A stretch of DNA of 64,000 bases from Natronorubrum halalkaliphilum. Lineage in GTDB: Archaea; Halobacteriota; Halobacteria; Halobacteriales; Natrialbaceae. The stretch lies in the NCBI RefSeq assembly GCF_009834785.1, contig NZ_WUYX01000028.1:1-64000 (forward strand), given 5' to 3'. The translations under genes and the position numbers were made by a program. Numbering within the stretch: position 1 is the first letter of the stretch; every line of letters begins with the position of its first letter. Below are positions 25,992 to 36,054 of this stretch, one piece after another. The notes below the pieces were generated by a model. It was not told the origin of the DNA and made no database searches. It worked only from the letters and a program-made list of their open reading frames with translations.

Positions 25992-27452
25992 CTATTCGCG
26001 GCCGAACATCTCGCGCATCATCGGATGCATTTCCATCATCTGCTCCTCGGCGATCTCCTCGTACAGCTTGTACGTGATGGAGACTGCCAGCAGCAGACCT
26101 GTTCCGGTAACACCACCGATGGTGCCGAGCATGTTCGCCCAGACGGCGAGCAGTCCAACCAGCGCGCCGCCGATGACGGTCACCTGCGGGATGTACCGCT
26201 CCATGACCTTCTCGATGACGCCGACGTTCTGTCGGAAGCCAGGGATCTGCATCCCGGAGTTCTGGATCTGTCGCGCGGTCGCTTTGGGCCCCATGTTGGT
26301 GGTCTCGACCCAGAAGATGGCGAAGATCGCACCGCCGATGACCATGAACGTCAGGTCGATCGAGATACGGATCAGTACCTGCCACGCTTCCTGGGTGACG
26401 GCACCGGTCCACCACATCCAGTCGTCGGGTGAGTAGATCGGTGCGGTGTAGTAGAAGAACCCGCCGGTTGGCTGGCCTTCAGCACCGTACGCACCCAGCC
26501 ACGTCGGCATTCCAGCCCACTGGCTGTTGAGGATCTGGCCCATGAACTGAATGTTGGCCTGCAGCGCCCGAACGAGGATCATCGGCAGGACGCTCGCGTA
26601 GATGAGCTTCACCGGGAAGCGACCGCGAGCACCCTTGACGCGGGCGTGACTGAGCGGGATTTCGACCCGCACGGACTCCGCGTAGACGACGATACCGAAG
26701 ATTAGCAACGTCGTCATCAACGCGATGATGTGCCCCTCCTGGAGCAACAGCGTGTACAGACCATCGCCGGCCACGATCGAGCCGATCTCGACCTGTCCGG
26801 TGATGATCCGATACCAGTCGTAGAAGAACCCGCCCGCATCGGGTTGGATAAACCCGGTGACGAGTCGCTGGCTCACGCTGGCGATAATGAACAGGCCGAT
26901 CCCGCTGCCGATCCCCCACTTGCTGACGACCTCGTCCATGTAGAGGATGAGGACCCCGCCAACGAAGATCTGGAGGAACATCAGTGTCTGGACCTGCGTG
27001 TGGCCAAACTCGAGCCCGCCGAGCGTCAGCGACTGCTGAGCTGGCAGGAAGCCGCCGGCGAACACCATCGGAAGCGCAGTCAACGCCGTCATGATGACGA
27101 CGAGCAGCTTCTGCAGCCCCTGGTAGAGCACCTGGTCCCGCGGATCGTTCGTGTCGAGACCGAGCAGGTTCGCACCGCCAAGTAGCTGCAAGACGATGCT
27201 CGCGGTGACGATCGGTCCGATACCGACCTGCATCAGCGATCCCTGCTCACCGGCGAGGACCGAACGGAACTCACCGAAGATGTCGGTTGCTCCTTCGGCA
27301 CTGCCGAGCAGCGAGATGTTCGTCAGGAAGAAGTACAACACGAGGATGCCAGCAGTCCACGCCAGCTTGCGCTTGAAGGGGACGTGTCCCTCAGGACGTC
27401 GCACTGCGGGCATCCGCGTCAAGACCGGTTCGGCGGCTTCCTTCCATCCCAT
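25992..27452 (-). CDS. secY: Protein translocase subunit SecY
   Basis: This 486-residue protein is the channel subunit of the SecYE translocon, with ten membrane helices. The opening region EPVLTRMPAVRRPEGHVPFK precedes helix 1, and the plug region follows (GSAEGATDIFGEF). The cytoplasmic loops LPGGxx-type SHARVKGARGRFPVKLIYAS and the late NVGVIEKVMERYIPQVTVIGG are family hallmarks. It is about 20-30 residues longer than average, with an extended loop around 310-345. It is the last gene of the ribosomal superoperon, 3 nt after uL15. Unusually, adk is not immediately downstream. Confidence 0.96.
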   Translation of the reverse strand: MGWKEAAEPVLTRMPAVRRPEGHVPFKRKLAWTAGILVLYFFLTNISLLGSAEGATDIFGEFRSVLAGEQGSLMQVGIGPIVTASIVLQLLGGANLLGLDTNDPRDQVLYQGLQKLLVVIMTALTALPMVFAGGFLPAQQSLTLGGLEFGHTQVQTLMFLQIFVGGVLILYMDEVVSKWGIGSGIGLFIIASVSQRLVTGFIQPDAGGFFYDWYRIITGQVEIGSIVAGDGLYTLLLQEGHIIALMTTLLIFGIVVYAESVRVEIPLSHARVKGARGRFPVKLIYASVLPMILVRALQANIQFMGQILNSQWAGMPTWLGAYGAEGQPTGGFFYYTAPIYSPDDWMWWTGAVTQEAWQVLIRISIDLTFMVIGGAIFAIFWVETTNMGPKATARQIQNSGMQIPGFRQNVGVIEKVMERYIPQVTVIGGALVGLLAVWANMLGTIGGVTGTGLLLAVSITYKLYEEIAEEQMMEMHPMMREMFGRE

Positions 27453-27455
27453 ATG

Positions 27456-27962
27456 TTATTCCTCGTCCTGTTCGGATTCGTCGTCCGCGTCAGCGTCTTC
27501 TGCTTCGGCTGCGGCTTCCTGCCCTCGTTCCGAAACGACCGCCTCGCCGCCGGCAGACTCGAGCTTTTCTCGAGCGCTGTCGGAGAAGGCGTCCGCCGTT
27601 ACCTCGAGGGAGTTACGGACCTGCCCCGAGCCGAGAACCTTGACGATGTCGACCTCGTGGCCGTCCTCGACGATATCGCGTGCGTCGAGTTTGTAGCCGT
27701 CGTCGGTCTCTTCGGCGAGTTCGTCGGCGACGTAGAGGATCGCGTCCTCGTCTAACTTCTGGACGTCGATCTCTGCGACATCGTCGCGGATGCCGTCAGG
27801 TCGCGTGAAGCCGTGTTTTCCTTTCGGTTCGTAGTTGTGGAACTCGTGTTTGCTGCGCCCGGCACGACCGCGGCCACCACGGTGGCCCGCACCGCGTCGA
27901 TTCTTGTGAGAACCGCCGCTGTGAGTGCGCGATCCGCGTTGGCGTCGTTTTTTGCTCGTCAT
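27456..27962 (-). CDS. rpl15: Ribosomal protein uL15
   Basis: This 168-residue large-subunit protein has a basic Gly/Arg-rich N-terminal extension (HSGGSHKNRRGAGHRGGRGR) that threads into 23S rRNA, then the folded L15/L18e domain ending in the typical KVLGSGQVRNSLEVTADAFS segment. The last 25 residues are acidic (AEDADADDESEQDEE). It is encoded between uL30 (2-nt gap) and secY, the standard spc-operon end. Confidence 0.95.
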   Translation of the reverse strand: MTSKKRRQRGSRTHSGGSHKNRRGAGHRGGRGRAGRSKHEFHNYEPKGKHGFTRPDGIRDDVAEIDVQKLDEDAILYVADELAEETDDGYKLDARDIVEDGHEVDIVKVLGSGQVRNSLEVTADAFSDSAREKLESAGGEAVVSERGQEAAAEAEDADADDESEQDEE

Positions 27963-27964
27963 GG

Positions 27965-28432
27965 TTATCGCATCGATTCTAGGAGGTCGTTAATCTCCCC
28001 TGTTGTATGCTTTCCGAGTTGGCCGCCCTCAACGGTCGGCTTTTTGATACCGGCGTGACCTCCCCGCGGTGGGTGAAGTCGAAGCGTCGGTGACAGTCCT
28101 TCATCACGAAGTGTCGTCTCCTCGTCGAGCAGCGCCGCGGCCAGTTCGCCGAAGTCGGCGTACTCGGTGTTGTCGGCGAGCCACTCCTCGTCGACGTCTG
28201 CTTGCTTGCCCTCGAGGGGCTCTGCTCGCTTTGCAAGCAGCGTCTCGAGAACATCGGCGTCGGGCTCACCGACGGCGACGTAGTCGTTGACCTTCGCGAT
28301 CATCCCCTGGTAGGCGTCGGTCTCGGGAACGAGCGTACAGTGGTTGATGCTGTGGATGTTGAGCATCTCCAGCGTATCCTGTACGTCTTCCTGACGGTTG
28401 ACTTCGCCACGAACCTGCACGATTGCCTTCAT
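27965..28432 (-). CDS. rpl30: Ribosomal protein uL30
   Basis: This is a 155-residue archaeal long-form uL30. It opens [20 protein letters not shown] with the core ferredoxin-like domain, then an archaeal/eukaryotic C-terminal extension (LRLHPPRGGHAGIKKPTVEG). The start is the ATG at 28432 that overlaps the uS5 stop (TGATG); the preceding GTG codon is less likely. It is translationally coupled to uS5. Confidence 0.95.
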   Translation of the reverse strand: MKAIVQVRGEVNRQEDVQDTLEMLNIHSINHCTLVPETDAYQGMIAKVNDYVAVGEPDADVLETLLAKRAEPLEGKQADVDEEWLADNTEYADFGELAAALLDEETTLRDEGLSPTLRLHPPRGGHAGIKKPTVEGGQLGKHTTGEINDLLESMR

Positions 28433-29088
28433 CACTCACTCACCTCGGCTTCCTCTCGCTCTCGATCGGGTCGGCGTCGTGGATGACGCGACTGCGATGC
28501 GTTCTCGAGTGCGTTGAACGTCGCTTTGGCGAGATTCACGGTAGTTCGAGTGTTTCCGTGGCTCTTGGTCCAGACGTTTTCGATGCCGGCCAGTTCGAGG
28601 ACGGCGCGGACGGTGTCACTCGCAGCCAGCCCGAGCCCTTCGGGGGCGGGGATGACGTCGACCTCGACGGAGCCGGCTTTGCCGGTCGTCCGTCGGGTGA
28701 GCGAGTGGGGTCGGTCCGAGCGATCCTCCCACGACCCGGAGCCGCGGGGAACCTGAATGATGTTCAGCTTCGCGATACCGATCGCCTTCTGGATGGCAGA
28801 CCCGACCTGATCGTCTCGGCCTTCCGCGTAGCCGACGTAGCCGTCGCGGTTACCGACCGCGACGACGCATCGGAACTTCACGCGGCGTCCGGAGTCGGTC
28901 ATCCGCTGGACCATGTTGATGTCCAGCACTTCGTCGTCCAGTCCGGGGAGGAGCTGGTCGACGATCTCGGGCTCCTTCAGTGGGAGTCCCGAGTTGAGGG
29001 CGGTCGCCATATCGTCGATCTCGCCCTCTTGGACCTTCCGACCGAGACGGGTGACGGGTTCCCATCCGCTGTCGTTGTAGTTACTCAT
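28432..29088 (-). CDS. rps5: Ribosomal protein uS5
   Basis: This 218-residue small-subunit protein combines the N-terminal dsRNA-binding fold ([40 protein letters not shown]) with the C-terminal domain ([20 protein letters not shown]). It lies at the mRNA entry and decoding region. The C-terminal tail is Arg-rich then acidic. It overlaps uL18 by 4 nt and uL30 by 1 nt. Confidence 0.96.
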   Translation of the reverse strand: MSNYNDSGWEPVTRLGRKVQEGEIDDMATALNSGLPLKEPEIVDQLLPGLDDEVLDINMVQRMTDSGRRVKFRCVVAVGNRDGYVGYAEGRDDQVGSAIQKAIGIAKLNIIQVPRGSGSWEDRSDRPHSLTRRTTGKAGSVEVDVIPAPEGLGLAASDTVRAVLELAGIENVWTKSHGNTRTTVNLAKATFNALENASQSRHPRRRPDREREEAEVSE

Positions 29089-29633
29089 TCGAGAATCGCC
29101 TCTCGTACCTCGTCGAAGTGTTCTGGGAGGTCCGCTGCGTCGAATTCGCCGCTGTACAGCGGCTCGTCTAACTGTTCAGCGTACTCGGCGATGTGTTCGC
29201 CGCGGGTACGCGACCAGTCTGCGAGCACGCTATCGTTGTGCGGGATCTCGAGACCTGCGTCGATTGCGCCTTCCTGTACCGCGAACACTTTGTTCCCGGG
29301 CGTCGCGGTGTTCAGACCGATGTCGAGGACAGCCTCCTCGAGACCGGCGTCGACCGCTCGCTTGCCGGCCAGCAGGCCGGTCAGGTAGGCAGCGGAGATG
29401 TTGCTTGTCGGGGCTTCCCAGCCGTACTCTTCTAGATCGCTCGAGTGTGCGCTTGCGAGCGTCTCGTCTCCCTGAGGTCCGGGAGTGATCAGCTGCGCCG
29501 TAGTGTGCTTGTTGCTCTTGCGAGCAACGAGGCGGGGCTTGCCCGATTTCAGCAGGCGCAACCTCTGGTGGTAGTCCGTCCGGACCTCACGGCGACGCCG
29601 CATCGGTACTTTGTATCGTGGTCCTGTCGCCAT
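29085..29633 (-). CDS. rpl18: Ribosomal protein uL18
   Basis: This 182-residue archaeal uL18 (5S rRNA-binding) starts [20 protein letters not shown], with the core [20 protein letters not shown] and later [20 protein letters not shown]. The length matches archaeal homologs, which are longer than bacterial ones. Its ATG overlaps the eL19 stop (TAATG) and its end overlaps uS5. Confidence 0.95.
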   Translation of the reverse strand: MATGPRYKVPMRRRREVRTDYHQRLRLLKSGKPRLVARKSNKHTTAQLITPGPQGDETLASAHSSDLEEYGWEAPTSNISAAYLTGLLAGKRAVDAGLEEAVLDIGLNTATPGNKVFAVQEGAIDAGLEIPHNDSVLADWSRTRGEHIAEYAEQLDEPLYSGEFDAADLPEHFDEVREAILE

Positions 29634-30082
29634 TATTGGTCACCGTAGGTTTCGTCGATGTAGTTCAACAGGTACCGGACGCTACGGAACTCCCCGCCGC
29701 CGGCTTTCTTGTAGAGCTGGCGGTACTGCGTGGGCGTCAGCTCGCCCTTGTCGCGGAGTTCACGCAGCTTCCGTCGCTGTGCGCGAATCTTCTTCTGCCA
29801 TTCGTCTTTCTCGTTCTGGCGTGCGCCCTTCTTGCCGCGGCGCTTGCCGGGCCCCTTCTGGTGGCCGTACGCGCGTTTTGCGTTGCGCTCGCGAGCGCGG
29901 CCGCGGGAGTTGCCCTTGGCGTCTTCCGCCTGAATGCGACCCTCGTCGACGAGTTCGCGGATCTCGTCACGGGTGATCGCTTCGGCGATGTCCGCCTGAG
30001 CGTCGGGGTCGAGCCAGACGCGGTTCTGACCGACGTCCAAGACGTCGGCAGCGAGTCGCTTCTGTGCGGTGAGATCAGTCAT
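29633..30082 (-). CDS. rpl19e: Ribosomal protein eL19
   Basis: This 149-residue archaeal/eukaryotic-specific large-subunit protein opens [21 protein letters not shown] long basic helix follows ([20 protein letters not shown]) and the end is the family's [19 protein letters not shown]. It helps form intersubunit contacts. It overlaps eL32 by 8 nt upstream and uL18 by 1 nt downstream. Confidence 0.95.
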   Translation of the reverse strand: MTDLTAQKRLAADVLDVGQNRVWLDPDAQADIAEAITRDEIRELVDEGRIQAEDAKGNSRGRARERNAKRAYGHQKGPGKRRGKKGARQNEKDEWQKKIRAQRRKLRELRDKGELTPTQYRQLYKKAGGGEFRSVRYLLNYIDETYGDQ

Positions 30083-30785
30083 TGGATTCCACCTCGACTT
30101 CTTCGTAGGTCGGGTTCAGGACGCGAACGCCCTGTTCCTCGGCCTGTTCTTCGATTCGCTCGCGCTTGCGCGCGCCGACCGAAGAAGCGATTCGAACTGC
30201 TTCGCGGTCGCCGTCGACACCCTCGAGATCGTTCGTGTTCTCCACGTAGACCTCTTCGAAGCCGCTGGGATGTTTCCCGCGTACCTCTTTCGGGGTGCGG
30301 AAGCCGGCCGCGACCTTCGGACCCTTCCCCTTGACACCGCGGCGCTGTTTCGACAGCTGTCCGCGTGGTCGGCGCCAGGATTCGGGCGTCCGCTTTTTCT
30401 TGTGGTAGTCCTGTCGGTTGAACTGCGGTTTGCCGACGGATCGTCGACGGTTGAGCAGCCGTTCCTCCTCGTCGGAGAGTTCGGGCGTCTTCTCGGTCAG
30501 CCCGCGGGGCTGCAGCTCCGTCTCCACGTCTTCTTCGGGCTCTTCCTCCTCGGCACTCTCGTCCTCGATCTCGGCGTCCGTTTCCTCGGTGACCTCGAGG
30601 TCACCGACGTCGGCTTTGATTCGGGCCGCGAGTGCGTTCCCGACGCCTTCGGCCTCGGCCAGGGCGTCCTGGTCGGCCTCTTTGACGTCCTCGATGGATT
30701 CGAAGCCGGCCTCGCGCAGGGCGTCTGCCTTGCTCGCGCCGACACCGCTGATGTCCTCGAGTTCCTGTGGTTCGTCGTCTGCCAT
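30075..30785 (-). CDS. rpl32e: Ribosomal protein eL32 with helix-hairpin-helix N-terminal extension
   Basis: This 236-residue protein has its eL32 core in residues about 105-236 ([40 protein letters not shown]). The first about 65 residues form an added helix-hairpin-helix-like module ([20 protein letters not shown]), joined by an acidic linker ([16 protein letters not shown]). Haloarchaeal eL32 is known to carry such an N-terminal extension; a nucleic-acid-binding role is inferred from the HhH pattern. It is encoded 3 nt after uL6 and overlaps eL19. Confidence 0.95.
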   Translation of the reverse strand: MADDEPQELEDISGVGASKADALREAGFESIEDVKEADQDALAEAEGVGNALAARIKADVGDLEVTEETDAEIEDESAEEEEPEEDVETELQPRGLTEKTPELSDEEERLLNRRRSVGKPQFNRQDYHKKKRTPESWRRPRGQLSKQRRGVKGKGPKVAAGFRTPKEVRGKHPSGFEEVYVENTNDLEGVDGDREAVRIASSVGARKRERIEEQAEEQGVRVLNPTYEEVEVESND

Positions 30786-30788
30786 CTA

Positions 30789-31322
30789 TCAGGCACCTCC
30801 TGCGGCGGGTTTCTCGGTGATGTAGACCCCGTCCTGGAAGACGCGGGTGTCCTTGCCGCTGACTCGCGTCAGCTGCTCGATGTCTGCCGCCGTCTGACCG
30901 ACGTCCTCTTTGTTCGGGCCGGAGAGGACGAGTCGTTCGTCGTCGACGGAGACGTCGGTTTCACCGTGGATAGTCGTACGTCGCGGTGCCTTTTCGCCGA
31001 GGAAGTTCTCGATGACGACATCCTCGCCCTCGACGCGGACCTGCATCGGGAAGTGAGAGTAGAAGACTTCCATCTTGTACTCCCAGCCCGTGGTCACGCC
31101 GTGGAAGGCGTTCTGGATGTGGCTCTCGAAGGTGCCGACGGTCGCGTTCGTTTTCGCGTCCTCGGCATCGCTTTCGATGACCACACTGTCGTCTTCCGTC
31201 TCGACGGACACGTCGGGGTACCAGAGGCGGCGGCTGACGCTGCCTTCGGGACCATCGACGGTCACGTCGAGATGATCGATCTCGACGGTTACGTTTTCGG
31301 GGATTTCCAGTTCGACTCGCAT
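30789..31322 (-). CDS. rpl6: Ribosomal protein uL6
   Basis: This 177-residue protein has two repeated alpha/beta domains, opening VELEIPENVTVEIDHLDVTV and including NAFHGVTTGWEYKMEVFYSH, with the second-domain DTRVFQDGVYITEKP at the end. It binds near the GTPase-associated centre of 23S rRNA. It has standard archaeal length and position, between uS8 and eL32. Confidence 0.96.
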   Translation of the reverse strand: MRVELEIPENVTVEIDHLDVTVDGPEGSVSRRLWYPDVSVETEDDSVVIESDAEDAKTNATVGTFESHIQNAFHGVTTGWEYKMEVFYSHFPMQVRVEGEDVVIENFLGEKAPRRTTIHGETDVSVDDERLVLSGPNKEDVGQTAADIEQLTRVSGKDTRVFQDGVYITEKPAAGGA

Positions 31323-31324
31323 GG

Positions 31325-31717
31325 TTAGTAGACGTATGCGATCACCTGACCCCCAATACCCTTCTCACGAGCCTCGTAATGGCTCATGATGCCGCTACTC
31401 GTCGTCACGACGAGCGCACCGAAGTCTCGAGCGGGGAGATAGCGCTTCTCCCACTTCTCGTAGTCTTCGGAACCTGCGGCGTAGCGGGGCTTGACGGGGC
31501 CACACTGGTTGATCGCTCCTTTCAATTCGACCTCGAACTGACCGGCTTTTCCGTCATCGACGTACTCGAAGCCGTCGATGTACCCGCGGTCGTAGAAGAC
31601 CTCAAGTACGCTGCCGATCTCGTTCGAGGCGGGTGTTACCTCGTGGGTGAGATGCCCCACGCTCTCGGCGTTGTCGAGTCCCGAGAGCGCGTTGCTGAGT
31701 GGATCGTTCCCAGTCAT
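31325..31717 (-). CDS. rps8: Ribosomal protein uS8
   Basis: This 130-residue small-subunit protein begins [19 protein letters not shown], with the C-terminal rRNA-binding [23 protein letters not shown] 31717 is chosen because it gives the normal archaeal length and directly follows uS14; the frame is open upstream only as an overlap with uS14. It binds the central domain of 16S rRNA. Confidence 0.96.
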   Translation of the reverse strand: MTGNDPLSNALSGLDNAESVGHLTHEVTPASNEIGSVLEVFYDRGYIDGFEYVDDGKAGQFEVELKGAINQCGPVKPRYAAGSEDYEKWEKRYLPARDFGALVVTTSSGIMSHYEAREKGIGGQVIAYVY

Positions 31718-31718
31718 A

Positions 31719-31910
31719 TTATCGATACTTCTTGAATCCCATATCGCGGGCGATTTCGCGGAAGCACTGTCGGCACAGGTTGATGTCGTACTTGCCGACG
31801 AGGCCCTGCTCGCGGCCACAGCGCTGGCACTGTTCGATCTGGCCGGTGCGCTTTGCCGCGTGCTCGCCCGTGCGTTCGCTTTCTACGTTGTCTGTTTCGC
31901 TTTCACTCAT
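31719..31910 (-). CDS. rps14: Ribosomal protein uS14
   Basis: This 63-residue zinc-binding form of uS14 has [20 protein letters not shown] followed by QC, giving two CxxC pairs, and the C-terminal [13 protein letters not shown]. An N-terminal acidic extension of about 20 residues precedes the core. It overlaps uL5 by 8 nt, and its stop is 1 nt before the uS8 start codon. Confidence 0.96.
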   Translation of the reverse strand: MSESETDNVESERTGEHAAKRTGQIEQCQRCGREQGLVGKYDINLCRQCFREIARDMGFKKYR

Positions 31911-32439
31911 CGTCTGCCTCCACGCTCACGTCGAAGTTCGCCTCGATGAACGCGATTGCGTCCTCGGGGGTGAGTCGGTGGCTCGACGGGATCGACCGGT
32001 TGGCCTTGTCGCGCTTGGCCACGCGGTAGCCCGGACGAACCAGGTTGACGGTAACGTCCAGTCCGTAGATCCCGACGTTCGGATCGTACTCCTGGCTCGG
32101 GAACTCGGTGTGTTCCTCGACGCCGAAGCTGAAGTTGCCCGTATCGTCGAACTGCGCGGGGTCAATGTCAGCGAGCGGCAGAGACTTCTCGAGGAAGTCG
32201 TAGGCGTCCTCGCTACGAAGGGTGACCTTCGCGCCGATCGGATCGCCCTGACGAATACCGAAGTCGGGTTCGGTCCGTTTCGCCTGGGTACGGACGCTCT
32301 GTTGTTCGGTGACTTCCTCGATGATGTCCTCTGCCTTGCCGAGTTCGCGGCCACCGCGGCCGACGCCCATGTGGACGACGACTTTCTCGACGCGCGGTTC
32401 GCGCATTTCGTGGAAGTCGCCGGCGTCAGCTTCGCTCAT
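31903..32439 (-). CDS. rpl5: Ribosomal protein uL5
   Basis: This 178-residue 5S rRNA-binding protein has the core [20 protein letters not shown], the glycine/charged [18 protein letters not shown] and the C-terminal [18 protein letters not shown]. It overlaps eS4 by 4 nt and uS14 by 8 nt. Confidence 0.96.
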   Translation of the reverse strand: MSEADAGDFHEMREPRVEKVVVHMGVGRGGRELGKAEDIIEEVTEQQSVRTQAKRTEPDFGIRQGDPIGAKVTLRSEDAYDFLEKSLPLADIDPAQFDDTGNFSFGVEEHTEFPSQEYDPNVGIYGLDVTVNLVRPGYRVAKRDKANRSIPSSHRLTPEDAIAFIEANFDVSVEADDE

Positions 32440-33170
32440 TCGTCATCACCTTCGGTTGCGTTCTCCGACGACTCGTCGTCGCCAGTGAAGTTCTCGTCGA
32501 TCACGACGACGTACTCCTGGACGGTCTCGAAACCGCCATCGTCCGTGGAGACACCGATGGTGTTCGGGCCGCTGCCCGGCGTGATGTCGATCGCGTCGAT
32601 CTCGCCGATCTTGCCGCCGTGGTTGCCACGGACGGCCGTCACGAGCGCACCCTCTTCGAACGGGAAGTGGGCGACGATCGATTTATCGTCGTTATCGACG
32701 ACGACCGAGTCGACGCTGCTGTACTCACTGCCGTCATCGACGAGGACGTTCGTCCCGTCGTGAAGCGTCAGCTGCGTGTCCCCACCGGGGACCTGCTGTT
32801 TGCCCTCGATCTTGCCGAGGCGGCTTCCGGCGGATTCCTCGTCGATTTCGGTCAGCGCGAGCCGACCGCCTTCGTCGGGGAAGACGCGGTAGTACTCCTC
32901 GCGGCCGGGGAACGCAACGATATCGAACATGCCGATCGGGCGCTGTTCGTCGTTGATCGGGTCCCCGTTGATGAGGATCGCATCCTCGCTCAGGGCGTAT
33001 CGTGCTTCTTTCTTCGAGTCCACGTAACCGAGTACGTCCCGCAGCAAGACGACGAGCGGCACGCCGTCCTCACCGTGCGGGCCGGCGCCGGCTTTGACCG
33101 TGAAGGTCTCCGTCTTGCGCTCGACCGGCCAGGACTTCGGAACGGACAGTCGTTTCTGGTGTTTGGTCAT
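32436..33170 (-). CDS. rps4e: Ribosomal protein eS4
   Basis: This 244-residue archaeal/eukaryotic small-subunit protein opens [20 protein letters not shown]. An S4-like RNA-binding motif follows ([20 protein letters not shown]), then the central S4e domain ([18 protein letters not shown]) and a KOW-like C-terminal part ([20 protein letters not shown]). The acidic tail of about 15 residues is haloarchaeal. It overlaps both neighbours by 4 nt. Confidence 0.96.
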   Translation of the reverse strand: MTKHQKRLSVPKSWPVERKTETFTVKAGAGPHGEDGVPLVVLLRDVLGYVDSKKEARYALSEDAILINGDPINDEQRPIGMFDIVAFPGREEYYRVFPDEGGRLALTEIDEESAGSRLGKIEGKQQVPGGDTQLTLHDGTNVLVDDGSEYSSVDSVVVDNDDKSIVAHFPFEEGALVTAVRGNHGGKIGEIDAIDITPGSGPNTIGVSTDDGGFETVQEYVVVIDENFTGDDESSENATEGDDE

Positions 33171-33538
33171 TCGTTATCACCGTCGTCGCTTTCGCCTTCG
33201 AGGCGTGCCTCGCGACGCTCGTCTTCCAGGTTGAGGTCCGTGATACGGACGTTCGATGGGGCAAGCGGCCGCGGCACTTCTTCGCCGTCTGCCGTCTCGA
33301 CCGTGACGTCCTCAACGTGGATCGTGCCGTCCTCGAGGATGGCACGCAGGACTTCGCCTTCGTCGCCGGCGTTGTCGCCGCGCATAACCTCGACCGTGTC
33401 GCCCGCGTTGACGCGGGTTCGACGGGTGCCGTACTCTTCGCGGAGTTCGTCGGACAGCGTCGCGTGGAGCTGCTTCTGTCGCTTGTGCAGCGGGGCACGC
33501 TCCGTCTGATTTCGCTGTTTGTGTGGTTGCTTACTCAT
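33167..33538 (-). CDS. rpl24: Ribosomal protein uL24
   Basis: This 123-residue assembly-initiator protein of the large subunit starts with the basic [20 protein letters not shown]. The KOW motif is [20 protein letters not shown], and the C-terminal extension [20 protein letters not shown] is typical of archaeal uL24. It lies 2 nt after uL14 and overlaps eS4 by 4 nt. Confidence 0.96.
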   Translation of the reverse strand: MSKQPHKQRNQTERAPLHKRQKQLHATLSDELREEYGTRRTRVNAGDTVEVMRGDNAGDEGEVLRAILEDGTIHVEDVTVETADGEEVPRPLAPSNVRITDLNLEDERREARLEGESDDGDNE

Positions 33539-33540
33539 AT

Positions 33541-33939
33541 CTATACGATCATCGTCGCCGTGCTGGCGATTGCTCCGAAGCGCTCTGCGACTTCGCGGGC
33601 GATCGGGCCTTTGATCTCGGTCCCGCGAGGCTCTTCGTTCTCGTCGATGATGACCGCCGCGTTGTCCTCGAACTTCAGCCGCGTACCGTCGGGCCGGCGG
33701 ATCGACTTCCGCTGGCGGACGACGACGGCCTCGAGGACCTGTCGGCGCATCTCGGGGGTACCCTTCGTGACCGAGACGGTCACTTTGTCACCGATCCCCG
33801 CCTTCGGCTGGCGGTTCTTGGTGCCGTGGTAGCCCGCGACGCTAATGACTTTGAGTTCGCGTGCGCCGGTGTTGTCGGCACACGTGACCAGCGAGCCCTT
33901 TTTGAGCCCCTGGGTGACGTCGGCTTTCATCGCCTCCAT
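33541..33939 (-). CDS. rpl14: Ribosomal protein uL14
   Basis: This 132-residue large-subunit protein has [19 protein letters not shown] near the start, [20 protein letters not shown], and the C-terminal [22 protein letters not shown] 33939 overlaps the uS17 stop (TGATG), which also decides against the GTG codon just before it. It forms part of an intersubunit bridge. Confidence 0.96.
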   Translation of the reverse strand: MEAMKADVTQGLKKGSLVTCADNTGARELKVISVAGYHGTKNRQPKAGIGDKVTVSVTKGTPEMRRQVLEAVVVRQRKSIRRPDGTRLKFEDNAAVIIDENEEPRGTEIKGPIAREVAERFGAIASTATMIV

Positions 33940-34388
33940 CACTGATCAGCCTCGGTTGCTTCGGGTTCGGCGCCCTCGGTGACGTCGCTTTCCGACAGTT
34001 CCCGGTCAGGCTCTGCCTGACGGGTCAGGTCGGCGACGTCAGCCGCAGTCGCTTCTTCGGTTACTTCGACGACCACGTGCGATTTCGTCTTCGACAGTGG
34101 TCGGGTCTCTGCGATCTTGACCGTATCGCCGACAGAGAGTTCCTCGAGCACGCCCGGCACGTGTGCCGGAATGCGCGAGCGTCGCTTCATGAGGCGGTCG
34201 TACTTCGGAACCGCCACATCGTACTCTCGTTCGACGACTACGGTCTTGTCCATGTCCGTCGAGACGACGGTTCCGACGAGGATCTGACCTCGAACGGAGA
34301 GCTCGCCGTAGAACGGACACTTCTCGTAGTCGTATTCCTCCGGGTTTTCGGGTTCCGGAGGGGTTTCAACGTCTAGTCCTATTGCCAT
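33939..34388 (-). CDS. rps17: Ribosomal protein uS17 with acidic C-terminal tail
   Basis: This 149-residue protein has an OB-fold core of about residues 30-112 ([34 protein letters not shown]). The last about 35 residues are an acidic, disorder-like tail ([21 protein letters not shown]), longer than in most uS17 proteins. It overlaps the RNase P component gene by 10 nt. Confidence 0.95.
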   Translation of the reverse strand: MAIGLDVETPPEPENPEEYDYEKCPFYGELSVRGQILVGTVVSTDMDKTVVVEREYDVAVPKYDRLMKRRSRIPAHVPGVLEELSVGDTVKIAETRPLSKTKSHVVVEVTEEATAADVADLTRQAEPDRELSESDVTEGAEPEATEADQ

Positions 34389-34858
34389 GGTGAATCACCA
34401 CTAGTTTCCGTGCGTCGAGCGGGTCGTGAGAGCAGCCGCGATCCATCGACCGTAACGTAGGCTACATCCTCGCCAGCAGCGCGGCAGTGGTCCCGGGAGG
34501 GATCATCGCCACGACAGCCGGCGGCATCAGCATTGCCATCGCCGCCGGCTCGGTCTGCGGCGTCGGACGAATCGTCCGCCGCTGCAGGTTGAGTGTCGGC
34601 CAGTTTGGACGCAGTCCCCGACTCCTTCCCGGAGTCGGCGGCTTCATCTGTGATCGCGAACTCGAACGTCGAGCCCGACTTCGGCACCATCACCACTCGA
34701 GACTCCCCGTCGTCACGAATCTCTATCGAGAGCGTGTTCGTCGTCTCGATGACGACGCGGCCCTCGATACCAACGCGCGAAGCGTCGTCACTCTCGACGA
34801 CGCGGACGCGCAGGCCGTTGAGTTCGTGTCGCGGGAGGGTCTCGGGTGTTAGTGCCAT
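34379..34858 (-). CDS. rnp1: Ribonuclease P protein component 1 (Rpp29/Pop4 homolog)
   Basis: This 159-residue archaeal RNase P subunit supports the RNA catalyst in 5' maturation of tRNA. The Sm-like core is present ([54 protein letters not shown]), with the C-terminal strand [20 protein letters not shown]. Between them, at about residues 75-130, is a low-complexity A/D/S insertion containing two Cys (AGCRG, DHCRA), longer than expected for the family. Its place between uL29 and uS17 is standard for archaea. Confidence 0.93.
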   Translation of the reverse strand: MALTPETLPRHELNGLRVRVVESDDASRVGIEGRVVIETTNTLSIEIRDDGESRVVMVPKSGSTFEFAITDEAADSGKESGTASKLADTQPAAADDSSDAADRAGGDGNADAAGCRGDDPSRDHCRAAGEDVAYVTVDGSRLLSRPARRTETSGDSPWQ

Positions 34859-34870
34859 TGTATCGTGTCG

Positions 34871-35083
34871 TTATTCGTCGTCGAGGTCGCCTTCTTCCCG
34901 CTGGATCGTCTTGATCCGCGCGATGGTGGTACCCAACTCACCGATGCGACCCGGGTTCTCCGGGGCACCACCGGCGGCGAGGACGGACTTCTGGTTCAGC
35001 AGTTCCGTCTCGAGCTCCTCGAGTTCCTCTTCGCGTTCGGCGGGCGTCATGTCGCGGATCTCTTCGACGTGGAGGATCGCCAT
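34871..35083 (-). CDS. rpl29: Ribosomal protein uL29
   Basis: This 70-residue two-helix protein at the peptide exit tunnel starts [20 protein letters not shown], with the conserved [20 protein letters not shown] and [12 protein letters not shown]. It overlaps the uS3 stop by 1 nt and is followed by rnp1 after 12 nt. Confidence 0.96.
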   Translation of the reverse strand: MAILHVEEIRDMTPAEREEELEELETELLNQKSVLAAGGAPENPGRIGELGTTIARIKTIQREEGDLDDE

Positions 35084-36054
35084 CAGGCGTCACCTCCTTC
35101 GTCTGCCTCTGCATCCGCGTTAGCCTCGGATTCAGCGTCCTCCTCGTCCATTTCGGCGACGAGCTCTTCGGCTTCCGCTTCGACGTCCTCCTCGAGTTCG
35201 TCGAGGTCGTCCTCGATCGGCGACTCGTCGGGGACTTCGACTTCCTCGGCTTCGTCCTCGTCGGACGCAACCTCTTCTTCGATGACCTCCTCGACGACGT
35301 CTTCGTCGACGTCAGGCTCCGGCTCGACGGCCTCGTCGGCCGCCGCTTCGGCGCCGGATTCGGTCGCTTCGGCCTCTTCGGGTTCGCCCTCGAGGAGTTC
35401 CTCGACACCCTCGGCCTCGTTGGCCTCGACGGCGTCGGGAACGACCTCTTCGGGGTCCATGTCTTCGTGGACGCCGAAGTCGTCGGGCAGCTCGGCACCT
35501 GGCGGGATGATCTTGACGTTGACCCCGATGGTACCGAGTTTCATCACTGCGACGCCCTGTCCGTGGTCGACGACCTCTTCGGCGGGTTCGCCGTTGTGTT
35601 TGATGTAGCCACGGTTGAACTTCTCGACGCGCGATCGCGCGCCCGTGACCTTTCCGGAGAGGACGATCTCGGCGCCGAGTGCGCCGGCTTCCATGATCCG
35701 GTCGATCGTCGTGTGACCGGCCTTCCGGAAGTACCAGCCACGCTCGAGTGCGTTGGCCAGTCGGTCCGCGACGATCCGTGCGTTGAGGTCTGGCTCCTCG
35801 ACCTCCTGGACGTCGATCTGCGGGTCCTCGAGGTTAAACTTCTCCTCGAGAGCCGTCGTGACCTTCCGGATGTTCTCGCCGCCTTTGCCGATGACCATCC
35901 CGGGCTTCTCCGCCTTGAGGACGATCTGGGTTCCCATCGGCGTCTTGGCGACATCCATGCCACCGTAGCCTGCACGGCCGAGCTCTTCCTGGAAGAACTC
36001 GTCGATCTGGGATCGCTGCAGGCCGTTTTCGATGAACTGGTGTTCGTCAGCCAT
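35083..36054 (-). CDS. rps3: Ribosomal protein uS3 with long acidic C-terminus
   Basis: This 323-residue mRNA-entry protein has a type II KH domain with the GxxG loop in [20 protein letters not shown] (about residues 48-68), then the S3 C-terminal domain ([20 protein letters not shown]). From about residue 195 a D/E/A-rich region of about 125 residues follows, with almost no basic residue. Haloarchaeal uS3 is known to have acidic tails; this is a long example. It overlaps uL22 and uL29 by 1 nt each. Confidence 0.96.
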   Translation of the reverse strand: MADEHQFIENGLQRSQIDEFFQEELGRAGYGGMDVAKTPMGTQIVLKAEKPGMVIGKGGENIRKVTTALEEKFNLEDPQIDVQEVEEPDLNARIVADRLANALERGWYFRKAGHTTIDRIMEAGALGAEIVLSGKVTGARSRVEKFNRGYIKHNGEPAEEVVDHGQGVAVMKLGTIGVNVKIIPPGAELPDDFGVHEDMDPEEVVPDAVEANEAEGVEELLEGEPEEAEATESGAEAAADEAVEPEPDVDEDVVEEVIEEEVASDEDEAEEVEVPDESPIEDDLDELEEDVEAEAEELVAEMDEEDAESEANADAEADEGGDA

